64,000 nt of DNA from positions 1,426,001-1,490,000 of the forward strand of contig NZ_CP074380.1 in the NCBI RefSeq assembly GCF_022695595.1, read 5' to 3'. The notes under the pieces were generated by a model. That model was given only the letters and a program-made list of their open reading frames with translations. It was not told the DNA's origin and made no database searches. Position numbers and translations under genes: made by a program. Below are positions 35,813-43,181 of the stretch, piece after piece (position 1 is the first letter of the stretch; each line of letters begins with the position of its first letter). This DNA comes from Streptomyces sp. MST-110588 (GTDB lineage: Bacteria > Actinomycetota > Actinomycetes > Streptomycetales > Streptomycetaceae).

Positions 35813-35827
35813 TCTTACCGCCGTATT

Positions 35828-36601
35828 TCACGGCCGTACGAGCAACTGGAACTCGAAGGTGTAGCGCGAGGCCCGGTAGACGTGCGAGCCGAACTCCACC
35901 GCCCGGCCCGTGTCGTCGAACGTCGTACGCCGCATCGTCAGCAGCGGTGCGCCCTCGGCCTCGTCCAGCCGCCCGCCCTCCTCGGCGCCGGCGGCCCGCG
36001 CCCCCACCGCCTGGCGGGCGCTGTGCAGGGTGATCCCCGCGGCGCGCATCAGCCGGTACAGGCCGGTCTCCTCCAGCTTGGCGGTGTTCAGGTCCAGCAG
36101 CCCGAGGGGAAGGTGGTTGCGCAGATGGGCGACGGGTTCGCCGTGCGTCAGCCGCAGCCGCTCGACCAGCGCGACCTCCGTGCCCTCGGCGACGCCGAGG
36201 GCCGCCGCAACCTCCGCGGTGGCCTCGGTGGTGGTGTTCAGCAGCACGCGGGTGGCCGGCTTCTGCCCGGCCGCCTCCAGGTCGTCGTACAGGCTGCTCA
36301 GCTCCAGAGGGCGCTTGACCTGGCTGTGTACGACCTGGGTGCCGATGCCGCGCCGACGGACCAACAGGCCCTTGTCGACCAGCGACTGGATCGCCTGCCG
36401 GACGGTGGGGCGGGACAGGCCCAGCCGCCCGGCCAGCTCGATCTCGTTGCCGAGCAGGCTGCCGGGAGCCAGCCCGCCGGTCTCGATGGCGGCTTCCAAC
36501 TGCTGGGAGAGCTGGAAGTACAGCGGGACCGGACTGCTGCGGTCCACGCTGAACTGGACGGGGCCCTGGGCGCCCGCGGAGTCTGTGTCGCGTTTCCCCA
36601 C
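35828..36601 (-). CDS. GntR/HutC-family regulator of the sugar operon
   Basis: A 257-residue regulator. The winged helix occupies residues about 20-90 (PLYFQLSQQLEAAIETGG, RLGLSRPTVRQAIQSLVDKG, RRRGIGTQVV) and a UTRA effector domain about 110-250 (VALVERLRLTHGEPVAHL, YRASRYTFEFQLLVRP). It lies just upstream of the duplicated sugar-binding genes on the same strand. A perfect palindrome precedes its own start and a related sequence sits at the sugar promoter, supporting local control by a sugar or sugar phosphate. Confidence 0.88.
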   Translation of the reverse strand: MGKRDTDSAGAQGPVQFSVDRSSPVPLYFQLSQQLEAAIETGGLAPGSLLGNEIELAGRLGLSRPTVRQAIQSLVDKGLLVRRRGIGTQVVHSQVKRPLELSSLYDDLEAAGQKPATRVLLNTTTEATAEVAAALGVAEGTEVALVERLRLTHGEPVAHLRNHLPLGLLDLNTAKLEETGLYRLMRAAGITLHSARQAVGARAAGAEEGGRLDEAEGAPLLTMRRTTFDDTGRAVEFGSHVYRASRYTFEFQLLVRP

Positions 36602-36651
36602 GCTGGGGAGGGTATCCGCCCGGGTCCATGACGGGAAGTCCAGAGGTCACA

Positions 36652-36663
36652 TTGTCCGGACAA
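36652..36663. promoter_or_regulatory. Candidate GntR operator
   Basis: TTGTCCGGACAA is a perfect 12-bp palindrome 51 bp upstream of the gntR start. A nine-of-twelve match lies at the sugar-operon promoter (35801-35812). Confidence 0.65.
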
Positions 36664-36797
36664 GGGGTACGGCCACGGTACGGCGCGGTGGCGAGCTGAG
36701 CGGCCCGCGCGGTGCGGCACGCCGGTGCGACCCGCGCGGTGCGGCGCCGGTGCGGCACGAGGCACCGGATGCCGGAGCCCGTCGGCCGGGCGGGTCC

Positions 36798-38063
36798 TCA
36801 GCCCGTGAGGGCACCGTCCGCCGTGCTGTCTGCCGTGGCGTTGGCCGCGCCTGCCGCCGTGTCCTGCGCCGCCCCGGCCCAGCGCACCGGGAGGTGGTGG
36901 GTGCCGCGGATCAGCATGCCGGTGCGCCAGCTCAGGGAGGCCGGGTCGGTGTCCAGGGCCAGGACCGGGCAGCGCTCCAGAAGGGCGCGGATGGCGATAC
37001 GGGCCTCCATACGGGCCAGCGGGGCGCCGAGGCAGAAGTGGATGCCGTGGCCGAAGGCGAGATGGCCGCGGGTCTCGCGCCGGATGTCGAAGTCGTCGGC
37101 CGCCGGGAAACGTCCGGGGTCGCGGGAGGCGGAGGCGAGGACGGCCAGGACGGCTTCACGGGCGGGAATCGTGGTGCCGCCGATCTCCACCTCCTCGGCC
37201 GTGAAACGCAGGGTGGCGCTCTCCACCGGGCCGTCGTAGCGGAGCATCTCCTCCACGGCGTTGTCCATCAAGGTCAGGTCCGCGCGCAGGGCCGCCAGTT
37301 GGTCCGGGTGCCGCAGCAGCGCCCGTACCCCGTTGGAGATCAGGCTGACGGTCGTCTCGTGGCCGGCGACCAGCAGCAGGAAGGCCATACCGACCAGTTC
37401 CTCGCCGGAGAGCCGGTCGCCGTCCTCGTCGCTGGTGCGGATCAGCGCGCTGAGCAGGTCATCGCCGGGCGTGCGCCGCTTGTGGCCGATCAGGGTCTCC
37501 AGGTACCCGGCCATCGCGACGGTGGCGGCCTGCAGCTCCTCCTCCCCCGTCGGCGCCACGAACTCGCTGGACCAGGCGCGGAACTCCGCCCGCTCCGGGG
37601 CCGGCACGCCGAGCAGTTCGCAGATGACGGTCATGGGCAGCGGGAAGGCGAGCGCCTCCACGAGGTCGGCGCGCCCGTCCGGCGCGGCGAGCATGGCGTC
37701 CAGCAGCTCGTCGGTGATCTCCTGTACGCGCGGGCGCAGCGCGTCGACCCGTCGGCTGGTGAACTCCCTGGCCACCAGCTTCCGCAGCCGGGTGTGGTGC
37801 GGAGGGTCGGCGTCCAGCATGTTGGTGAACAGCGGCGAGTCCCCGGTGTCCGGCCACCGGCCGGTCGCCCGCCAGTCCTTGTTCAGACGGGGATCGGCCA
37901 GCGCCGCCCTGGCCTCGTCGTGGCCGACGACCAGCCACATCTCCTCGCCCTCGGACAGCCGGGCCCGGTGCACCGGCGCCTGCGCGCGCAGCTTCGCGTA
38001 GTACGGGTACGGGTCGGCGACGAAGTCCGGTCCGTACGCTTCCAGGTCAACGATGTCCGACAT
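36798..38063 (-). CDS. Cytochrome P450
   Basis: A 421-residue class I P450 of the CYP107/CYP105-like type. Complete motifs: C-helix DPPHHTRLRKLVAREF, I-helix LLLVAGHETTVSLI, ExxR EEMLRYDGP, haem loop FGHGIHFCLGAPLAR. An Ala/Asp/Thr-rich tail of about 25 residues follows the usual end PVRW. It lies between the sugar regulator and the KDPG-aldolase-like gene, but nothing links it to sugar metabolism. It is probably a substrate-specific hydroxylase or detoxifying enzyme using a ferredoxin from elsewhere. Confidence 0.94.
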   Translation of the reverse strand: MSDIVDLEAYGPDFVADPYPYYAKLRAQAPVHRARLSEGEEMWLVVGHDEARAALADPRLNKDWRATGRWPDTGDSPLFTNMLDADPPHHTRLRKLVAREFTSRRVDALRPRVQEITDELLDAMLAAPDGRADLVEALAFPLPMTVICELLGVPAPERAEFRAWSSEFVAPTGEEELQAATVAMAGYLETLIGHKRRTPGDDLLSALIRTSDEDGDRLSGEELVGMAFLLLVAGHETTVSLISNGVRALLRHPDQLAALRADLTLMDNAVEEMLRYDGPVESATLRFTAEEVEIGGTTIPAREAVLAVLASASRDPGRFPAADDFDIRRETRGHLAFGHGIHFCLGAPLARMEARIAIRALLERCPVLALDTDPASLSWRTGMLIRGTHHLPVRWAGAAQDTAAGAANATADSTADGALTG

Positions 38064-38308
38064 GGTGACACCCGCCCCTCGTGTTGGTTGCGGTCACCGT
38101 AGGCACCGGGTGATCACAGAGGCATCGGCCCTGCGGAGGAGACGGACCGCGCCGCATCCTCCGTCGGTAGTGCTGCGCTCGCTGTAGGAAGAAGGGAGCC
38201 AGAGGGAGGAGAGGGGGGAGAGCGAGGAGGGAAGGGAAGGAGAGGGCCGGACGGATGGCGTCAGACGCCGGCCCGGTCCCGCGTCGGCTCCCGTACAGCC
38301 CGTCGTCG

Positions 38309-38971
38309 TCAGCCCCCGTACAGCCCGTCGTCGTCCGCGCCGGACGCCGGGGCGGCGTCGGCGAGCCGGGCCAGCAGGTCGGCGGCCCGCTTGGAGACCG
38401 TCTCGCGGTCCCCCTCCGAGAGCGCCGCCCCCATCCCCACCGCGACCGCCCCCGCGGCGATCCACTCCGGGGCGCTCTCGACGGAGACACCGCCCGTGGG
38501 CAGCACGGCGGCCTGCGGGAGGGCCGCCCGCACGTCCTTGAGCCATCCGGGGTGACAGGCGGAGGCGGGGAAGAGCTTGACCGCGTCCGCGCCCAGCTCC
38601 AGGGCGCGCACCATTTCCGTGGGCGTCGCCACGCCGGGGAAGACGGGGACGCCGTAACGGTGGCCGGTACGGATGACCTCGGGGTCCAGGCTCGGCGAGA
38701 CCAGGAAGCGGGCGCCCGCGTCGACGGCCATCCGCGCGGAGGCGGCGTCCAGGACCGTCCCGGCGCCGATGACCGCGTCGTTGCCCAGCTCACGGGCCAG
38801 GGTCGTGACGGCCTCCAGCGCGAAGGGGGTGGTCAGGGATATCTCCAGGCTGGTGATCCCGGCCGACAGCAGGGTGTCCGCGGTCGCGCTCGCCTCGTCG
38901 TAGGTCTCGCTGCGGACAATGGCGAAAACGCGCTGCGCCAGTGCGGCCCGGGTGATCTCCCAGCGGTACAC
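38309..38971 (-). CDS. KDPG/KHG-aldolase family protein
   Basis: A 220-residue TIM-barrel class I aldolase. It has the conserved Glu in SLEISLTTPFALEA, GAGTVLD, and the Schiff-base Lys in GADAVKLFPASACHPGWLKD, then LPTGGVSVESAPEWIAAGA. It would cleave 2-keto-3-deoxy-6-phosphogluconate or a related sugar acid to pyruvate and an aldehyde. The GTG at 38971 is selected because upstream in-frame sequence (to 39145) is Arg-rich and unlike the family; AAGGAAGGG lies about 13 bases upstream. The sugar importer and ROK kinase to the left suggest a shared sugar-acid route, but no dehydratase or sugar-acid kinase is seen. Confidence 0.88.
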   Translation of the reverse strand: MYRWEITRAALAQRVFAIVRSETYDEASATADTLLSAGITSLEISLTTPFALEAVTTLARELGNDAVIGAGTVLDAASARMAVDAGARFLVSPSLDPEVIRTGHRYGVPVFPGVATPTEMVRALELGADAVKLFPASACHPGWLKDVRAALPQAAVLPTGGVSVESAPEWIAAGAVAVGMGAALSEGDRETVSKRAADLLARLADAAPASGADDDGLYGG

Positions 38972-39497
38972 GGCAGTTCGCCGCCCTTCCTTGTCTCCAT
39001 CGCCCTGCGCGCGATGTCGCCGTCGCTGTGTCCCACGCACGACACAGCGCTTCACGGGCAGCACGCCGTCGCCGGTGACCCTTTCGTGGTCCCTTTGCCA
39101 CCGATGCCCGCCCATTGGTCGTATCCACCGAAACGCTACCGGCATCCACTGACAATGCGTCGGCTGGGGTACTCACGGCGTGCTCACTTCCCCGCATTCC
39201 GCACCCCGCGAGCCGGGAAGGCATCGGCGCGGGAGCACGGCCGCGGACCCCGTACAAGGACACGGTAAAGCCGTACGGCGGGCCGCGGGCCCCGGAACGG
39301 ACGGGGAACCGGAGCGCACATCCGGCCACCGGAACGCCTGAGCGGCGGTGACCGGGGCACCGGGTGCGGTGCTCCGGCCACCGCCGCGGCAGCCGTATGC
39401 GGGTCTCAGCGGCCCTGGTGAACCCGGCGCGGACTCAATGGCCTCGGCGGGCTCAGCGGCCTCAGTGGCCTTGGCGGCCTCAGTGGCCTCGGCGGGC
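38972..39497. other. Intergenic region upstream of the aldolase gene
   Basis: 526 bp without a supported gene. It holds the inverted repeat at 39024-39049 and a short-period direct repeat at 39440-39502. The remainder shows nothing recognisable. Confidence 0.5.
39024..39049. promoter_or_regulatory. Inverted repeat upstream of KDPG-aldolase gene
   Basis: CGCTGTGTC and GACACAGCG are perfect 9-bp arms with an 8-bp spacer, 53 bp upstream of the GTG. It could be an operator; it does not match the GntR palindrome at 36652. Confidence 0.5.
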
Positions 39498-39502
39498 TCA
39501 GC
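39440..39502 (-). repeat. Short-period direct repeats at the 3' end of the RNase gene
   Basis: GCCTCGGCGGGCTCAGC occurs at 39441-39457 and 39486-39502, and GGCCTCAGTGGCC at 39458-39470 and 39476-39488. The array has an approximately 9-bp sub-period and includes the RNase stop codon. Confidence 0.7.
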
Positions 39503-39974
39503 AGGAGAAGTCGACGCGGGCGAAGGACCTGTAGTGGTCGGAGGTGTAGTAGTCCTCCTGGTCCTGCGCCCCGGTCACGATGCGCCGGGCGCCACGGTCG
39601 GGCGAGCCGGGGGTGATGACGGTGTATTCGTGGTAGTAGCCGGACGTCTTCCGCGGCAGGGCGCCCTCACGGTTGGAGAAGACGGTCCCGTCCTTCGGGA
39701 AGGGGAAGGGGCCGCCTTCGTCGATGAGCTTCAAGGTGTCGTGCGCCTGGGAGGGCAGCCTGGACTCACAGATGCGGCCCACGGAAGCGGCGCGCACGGC
39801 GGCGGTGTGCGGCGCGGTCGCGTACGAGGTGGTCCGGTAGGAGGCGGCGGCATGGGCCGCGGGAGCCGCGTTCGCCGTGCCGGGCAGGGCGGCGACGGCC
39901 GGGGCGGCGGCGAGCAGGGCGGCGCCCAGGAGGCCGAGGGCGCGGTTACGGATGGTCCGAGGGGGGTTTGTCAT
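39498..39974 (-). CDS. Secreted guanyl-specific ribonuclease, RNase Sa type
   Basis: A 158-residue precursor. The export signal ends near PGTANAA (residue about 37); a variable stretch of about 28 residues follows, then a domain closely resembling RNase Sa/St: ICESRLPSQAHDTLKLID, GPFPFPKDGTVFSNREGALP. Catalytic residues are the Glu in GYYHEYTVITPG, the Arg in GARRIVTG and the His in TSDHYRSF; the two Cys of the single disulfide are in RICES and at the C-terminus. It cleaves RNA after G outside the cell. No barstar-like inhibitor gene was seen next to it. Confidence 0.92.
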   Translation of the reverse strand: MTNPPRTIRNRALGLLGAALLAAAPAVAALPGTANAAPAAHAAASYRTTSYATAPHTAAVRAASVGRICESRLPSQAHDTLKLIDEGGPFPFPKDGTVFSNREGALPRKTSGYYHEYTVITPGSPDRGARRIVTGAQDQEDYYTSDHYRSFARVDFSC

Positions 39975-40152
39975 GCGACCACCATGACGCGCGTAGACAG
40001 GTACCTGTCAATGGCGGTCGGCGGGAGTTCCCCCGGCGTTCACAAGATCACCCCGAACGGCGGAGCGGAAGACACCCGTCCGTCACATTCACGCCGGCGG
40101 GACACGTCACTTGGAACGAGGCCCACCCTCCGGGCATCCCACGGGCTGACTT

Positions 40153-40183
40153 ACCTCTCAGGCAAAACTTTTGCCCCAGAGGT
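40153..40183. promoter_or_regulatory. 31-bp palindrome at the XRE-cupin promoter
   Basis: ACCTCT and AGAGGT form the outer arms and GGCAAAA and TTTTGCC the inner arms around a central C; only two positions per side fail to pair. It overlaps the predicted -35 (TTGCCC, 40171-40176), whose partner -10 TATACC is at 40194-40199 with a 17-bp spacer. Transcription would start at or next to the ATG at 40206, giving a leaderless mRNA. Confidence 0.75.
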
Positions 40184-40205
40184 CAAAGCTGGCTATACCG
40201 GATAC

Positions 40206-40916
40206 ATGACCGAGCCGTCCGGCGACCCGGCCGCCGACCTCCTCGCGGAGCCCGGCCCGGGGCCCGCCCCGCACTCCCCCGCGCACCCTTCGGCACCGGC
40301 CGCCGCGGACCCGCCGACCGATCCGGCCGCGGACCTTCCCTCGGTCGCGCCCCGACTGCGTGACCTGCGGCAGCGCAGCGGTCTCACCCTGGAGGCGGCG
40401 GCCCGGCGGGTGGGGCTCTCGCCCGCCCACCTCTCCCGGCTGGAGACCAACCGCCGCCAGCCCTCCCTGCCGGTGCTGCTCGCCCTGGCACGTACGTACG
40501 GAACAACGGTATCCGACCTGCTCGGTGAGGCCGCGCCCGAACGGAACCCGATCGTGCGGGCCGACCGTACGGAACCCTCCGAGGCCGGCGGCTGGACGTA
40601 CTGGACCGTCGGCGCCGCCGGGCGGGCGATGCAGGCCCTGCGGGTGCACGTCCCGCAGCGGGCACAGGGCGACCTCGTACGGGTACATCCGGGCGAGGAG
40701 TGGCTGTACGTCCTCAAGGGACGGCTGCGCCTTATCCTGGGTGAGGCCGTCCATGTCCTGGAGCCCGGTGACGCCGCCCACTTCGACTCGACGACCCCGC
40801 ACCGCATCACCGCGGCCTCCCCCGGCGGCGCGGATCTCCTGTTCGTCCACACGCTGCTGCGCAGTGGCGCGGCCGAACTGTGCCTCGGTGACGCCGTACC
40901 GCGCCGCGGCCTGTGA
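40206..40916 (+). CDS. XRE-family regulator with cupin sensor domain
   Basis: A 236-residue regulator. A 45-residue Pro/Ala-rich leader precedes the helix-turn-helix (LRQRSGLTLEAAARRVGLSP, AHLSRLETNRRQPSLPVLLA; about 52-110), then a cupin-2 domain (about 160-215: VHPGEEWLYVLKGRLRLILG, LEPGDAAHFDSTTPHRI). HxnE and H residues typical of metal-binding cupins are partly kept (HPGEEW, FDSTTPHR). No ribosome-binding site precedes the ATG, in line with a leaderless transcript. The palindrome at the promoter suggests strong autoregulation. It is followed within 2 bp by a small membrane-protein gene. Confidence 0.88.
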   Translation: MTEPSGDPAADLLAEPGPGPAPHSPAHPSAPAAADPPTDPAADLPSVAPRLRDLRQRSGLTLEAAARRVGLSPAHLSRLETNRRQPSLPVLLALARTYGTTVSDLLGEAAPERNPIVRADRTEPSEAGGWTYWTVGAAGRAMQALRVHVPQRAQGDLVRVHPGEEWLYVLKGRLRLILGEAVHVLEPGDAAHFDSTTPHRITAASPGGADLLFVHTLLRSGAAELCLGDAVPRRGL

Positions 40917-40918
40917 CC

Positions 40919-41314
40919 ATGGAAGGAACCCCCGCCGTGCCCGACACGACCCGTCCCCCGGCCACCGCCGCCGGCGCCCCTGCGGACGTCCCGACGAACT
41001 CCACGCGCTCCGTGCCGCCCGCGGGTTCCTCCATACCGGAGGCCCGGCGGAGCGCGGAGAGTACGGACAGTGCGGAAAGCACGGACCGTGCGGTGAACGC
41101 CGAGAGCGCCGAGAGCTCCACGTCCACCCGGCCGCCCCACACCACTGAGCCCCCGGCCGGGACCCCGGCACAGGCCGTCGCCGCTCCCGGCCGTAAGTAC
41201 GTCGAGGACAAGCCCTCGCGCGGCCTGTATTGGCGCGTCTTCATCTACGTCGTGGCCACCCACGTCCTGCTGGCCTTCATGAGCCTCATCGTGATCATCG
41301 CCAAGTCCCGCTGA
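40919..41314 (+). CDS. Small single-pass membrane protein (DUF6126-like)
   Basis: About 131 residues: a long Ser/Thr/Ala-rich cytoplasmic stretch (1-90), the motif RKYVEDKPSRGLYWRVFIYV and one C-terminal transmembrane helix (VVATHVLLAFMSLIVIIA). The last 45 residues resemble what I recall as DUF6126, small proteins encoded after XRE-cupin regulators in Streptomyces. The ATG is two bases after the regulator's stop codon; a GTG at 40913 overlapping that stop is an alternative. Coupling to the regulator suggests a shared response, perhaps as a membrane effector or sensor. The function is unknown. Confidence 0.7.
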   Translation: MEGTPAVPDTTRPPATAAGAPADVPTNSTRSVPPAGSSIPEARRSAESTDSAESTDRAVNAESAESSTSTRPPHTTEPPAGTPAQAVAAPGRKYVEDKPSRGLYWRVFIYVVATHVLLAFMSLIVIIAKSR

Positions 41315-41696
41315 GCGGTCGGCCGCGGCCGTTCTCCGGGGAGGCCCGGGTACGAAACGCCGGAAACGTAAGTGCCGGAACGGACGGAGCCGTACGGGGG
41401 CGGGAAAAGCGCCCCGTTCCGCGTCACGGGGCGTCTCCGGCAAGGCGGGAAGTCGGTGACGCCCGGCCGTACCACCACTCGCGGTCCGTCCACCGTGGCA
41501 CACCCGGCCCATGGGCGCGCCTGCGGACCGCCCGGCGCCGGGACGTCAAGCGGCGGTTGGCGCCGTACACATCCGCCCTGATTCGCACGGCGCGCGCCCT
41601 CGCCCCCTTTGCCGGCCCGAGGGCTCCGGTAGCTTTCCTGCCGCACGGATCCATGGCACTCGCCACCAGCCGATCTCGACAGAGGAAGGCACGGAC
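41315..41696. other. Intergenic region without a gene
   Basis: 382 bp. A weak -10-like TAGCTT at 41630-41635 with TTTGCC about 16 bp before it could drive the following gene. No repeat, RNA or protein gene is supported. Confidence 0.45.
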
Positions 41697-42128
41697 ATGG
41701 CCAACGTTCCTGTGGAGCCCGGGGTCTACATCCTCGGCGCGCACATCGGATTCCGCAGCGTGCTGACGCCTGCCGGGCACGCCATCGACAAGGGCGTTCC
41801 CGTCATCACCCAGCCCGAGATGCAGCCTCCGCTCCACCAGGCGATCATCATCCAGCCCGCAGGGCAGGACAGTTACTACCTGAGCCTGTTCGTCAGGCCG
41901 CAGGTCAAGATCGTGTACTCGGACGACAAGGTGTTCGCCAACGCCACCTCGCCCGTCCCGTGGACCTTCGACCCGTCCATCCGGGGTCTGAACATCGTCT
42001 CCGACAAGGGCCTGGCCATCCGCGCCGACTACCCCGGCGCGCAGTTGCGGCTGACCCAGCAGGAGGACATTCCCGAGGACACCTGGTCCCTGATCCACCT
42101 GCACCTGCCCATCCCGCCGGAGATGTAG
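41697..42128 (+). CDS. Cytosolic protein of unknown function, possible beta-trefoil
   Basis: A 143-residue protein without signal peptide or transmembrane segment. It starts MANVPVEPGVYILGAHIGFR and is a series of strand-like segments with aromatic turns (DSYYLSLFVRPQVKIVYSDD, TSPVPWTFDPSI, LRLTQQEDIPEDTWSLIHLH). The opening EPGVYIL..., the spaced repeats and the length suggest a beta-trefoil like those of I66-type inhibitors or lectins, but this is pattern-based only. GAGGAAGG is about ten bases before the ATG. It is monocistronic, ending in a strong hairpin. Confidence 0.6.
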   Translation: MANVPVEPGVYILGAHIGFRSVLTPAGHAIDKGVPVITQPEMQPPLHQAIIIQPAGQDSYYLSLFVRPQVKIVYSDDKVFANATSPVPWTFDPSIRGLNIVSDKGLAIRADYPGAQLRLTQQEDIPEDTWSLIHLHLPIPPEM

Positions 42129-42145
42129 CACCCGGCCGGACCACG

Positions 42146-42182
42146 GGGTTCCGGCGCCCGGTGCTCCCGGGCACCGGAACCC
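42146..42182. terminator. Strong bidirectional terminator
   Basis: GGGTTCCGGCGCCCG and CGGGCACCGGAACCC pair over 14 of 15 positions with a seven-base loop between convergent genes. Confidence 0.8.
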
Positions 42183-42247
42183 TTCGTGCTGCCGACGGCG
42201 ACACATGCCGGTCGCGCCGTCTGCCGGTCAGCCATGTGCCGGTCGCG

Positions 42248-43087
42248 TTATTCGCCGGCGCTCTCCTCCGCCGCCCACACCGCCGCCGTGCGCTTGACGA
42301 AGTCGGTGAAGTCGCGCGGCTCCCGGCCGAGCACCCGCCGGACGCCGTCCGACAGATGGGCGTCCAGGCCGTCCCGTACGACGCCCATCCAGGTGGCCAG
42401 GGCTTCGGCGAGTTCGGCCGGCGCGCCCTGCCCGGTGAGCAGGCGTACGTACTCCTCGCCCGACACCGGTACGTACCGGATGTCCCGGCCCGTGGCCCGC
42501 GCGATCTCCTCGACGGCCTCGCCGAAGGTCATGGAACGGGACCCGGACAGTTCGTAGAGCTGCCCCTCGTGCCCGTCCTCGGTGAGCGCCACCGCCGCGA
42601 CCTCGGCGATGTCCTCGGCGTCGATGAACGGGGACCTGCCGTCCCCGGCGGGCAGCCGCAGCTCACCGCCGATGACCGGATCGCGCAGATACGCGTCCTC
42701 GCTGAAGCCCTGGGCGAACCAGCTCGGCCGCAGGATCGTCCAGTCCGCTCCCGACTCGCGGACCGGCCCTTCGACGTTCAGCTCCTGGGGCACCGCGGTC
42801 ACCCCGCGGGCGGAGAGGAGCACCAGCTTCCGTACGCCCCTGGGGACCGCGAACTGCGTGAAGGCGCGCATCCGTGCCACGGCGTCCAACTGCTGGGAGT
42901 CCACGATGTACGCGGCGCACGCGCCCTCGACGGCCGCGGGCCAGGTGCTCTCGTCATACCAGTCGAAGCGGACGCGGCCGGAGCGGGAGGCCGCGCGGGC
43001 CACCGCGCCGCGCCGTTCCACGTGTTGCGCCACCCGGCGGCCCGTCTTGCCGGTGCCGCCCAGGACCAAGATCTCTTTATCTGCCAT
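42248..43087 (-). CDS. NmrA-like NAD(P)-binding protein
   Basis: A 279-residue atypical short-chain dehydrogenase. The dinucleotide motif is EILVLGGTGKTGRRVAQHVE, followed by FDWYDESTW, LVLLSARGV and WTILRPSWFAQGFSE, as in NmrA/QOR2-type proteins that bind NAD(P) without a standard catalytic Tyr-Lys pair. It is probably a quinone reductase or redox sensor. It is divergent from an AraC gene across 94 bp containing an inverted repeat, so the AraC protein very likely controls it. Confidence 0.88.
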   Translation of the reverse strand: MADKEILVLGGTGKTGRRVAQHVERRGAVARAASRSGRVRFDWYDESTWPAAVEGACAAYIVDSQQLDAVARMRAFTQFAVPRGVRKLVLLSARGVTAVPQELNVEGPVRESGADWTILRPSWFAQGFSEDAYLRDPVIGGELRLPAGDGRSPFIDAEDIAEVAAVALTEDGHEGQLYELSGSRSMTFGEAVEEIARATGRDIRYVPVSGEEYVRLLTGQGAPAELAEALATWMGVVRDGLDAHLSDGVRRVLGREPRDFTDFVKRTAAVWAAEESAGE

Positions 43088-43111
43088 GCCGTGAAGTCAA
43101 CCGCCCGGGGA

Positions 43112-43159
43112 TGAGACGGACCATGGCTGAAGATCTCCGTTCCATATTCATCCGTCTCA
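43112..43159. promoter_or_regulatory. Inverted repeat between nmrA-like and araC genes
   Basis: TGAGACGGA (43112-43120) and TCCGTCTCA (43151-43159) are perfect 9-bp arms separated by 30 bp in a 94-bp divergent promoter. It is a likely target of the adjacent AraC protein. Confidence 0.65.
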
Positions 43160-43181
43160 GCGGCGGTCTACGCTGACGGAT

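Noticed and set aside
38190..38260. Purine-rich tract upstream of the P450 and aldolase genes as a possible structured element.
   Set aside because: It is a simple GGA/GAA-rich run with no inverted repeat, conserved spacing or coding signal.
36798..38971. A proposal that the P450 at 36798 and the aldolase form one pathway.
   Set aside because: They share orientation only; a 245-bp gap, a separate inverted repeat and unrelated chemistry give no support.
40150..40185. Resemblance of the string CTCTCAGGCAAAA to the conserved end of a glycine riboswitch.
   Set aside because: The rest of the aptamer is absent, and the string is one half of a symmetric DNA palindrome upstream of the promoter -10, so it is more likely an operator.
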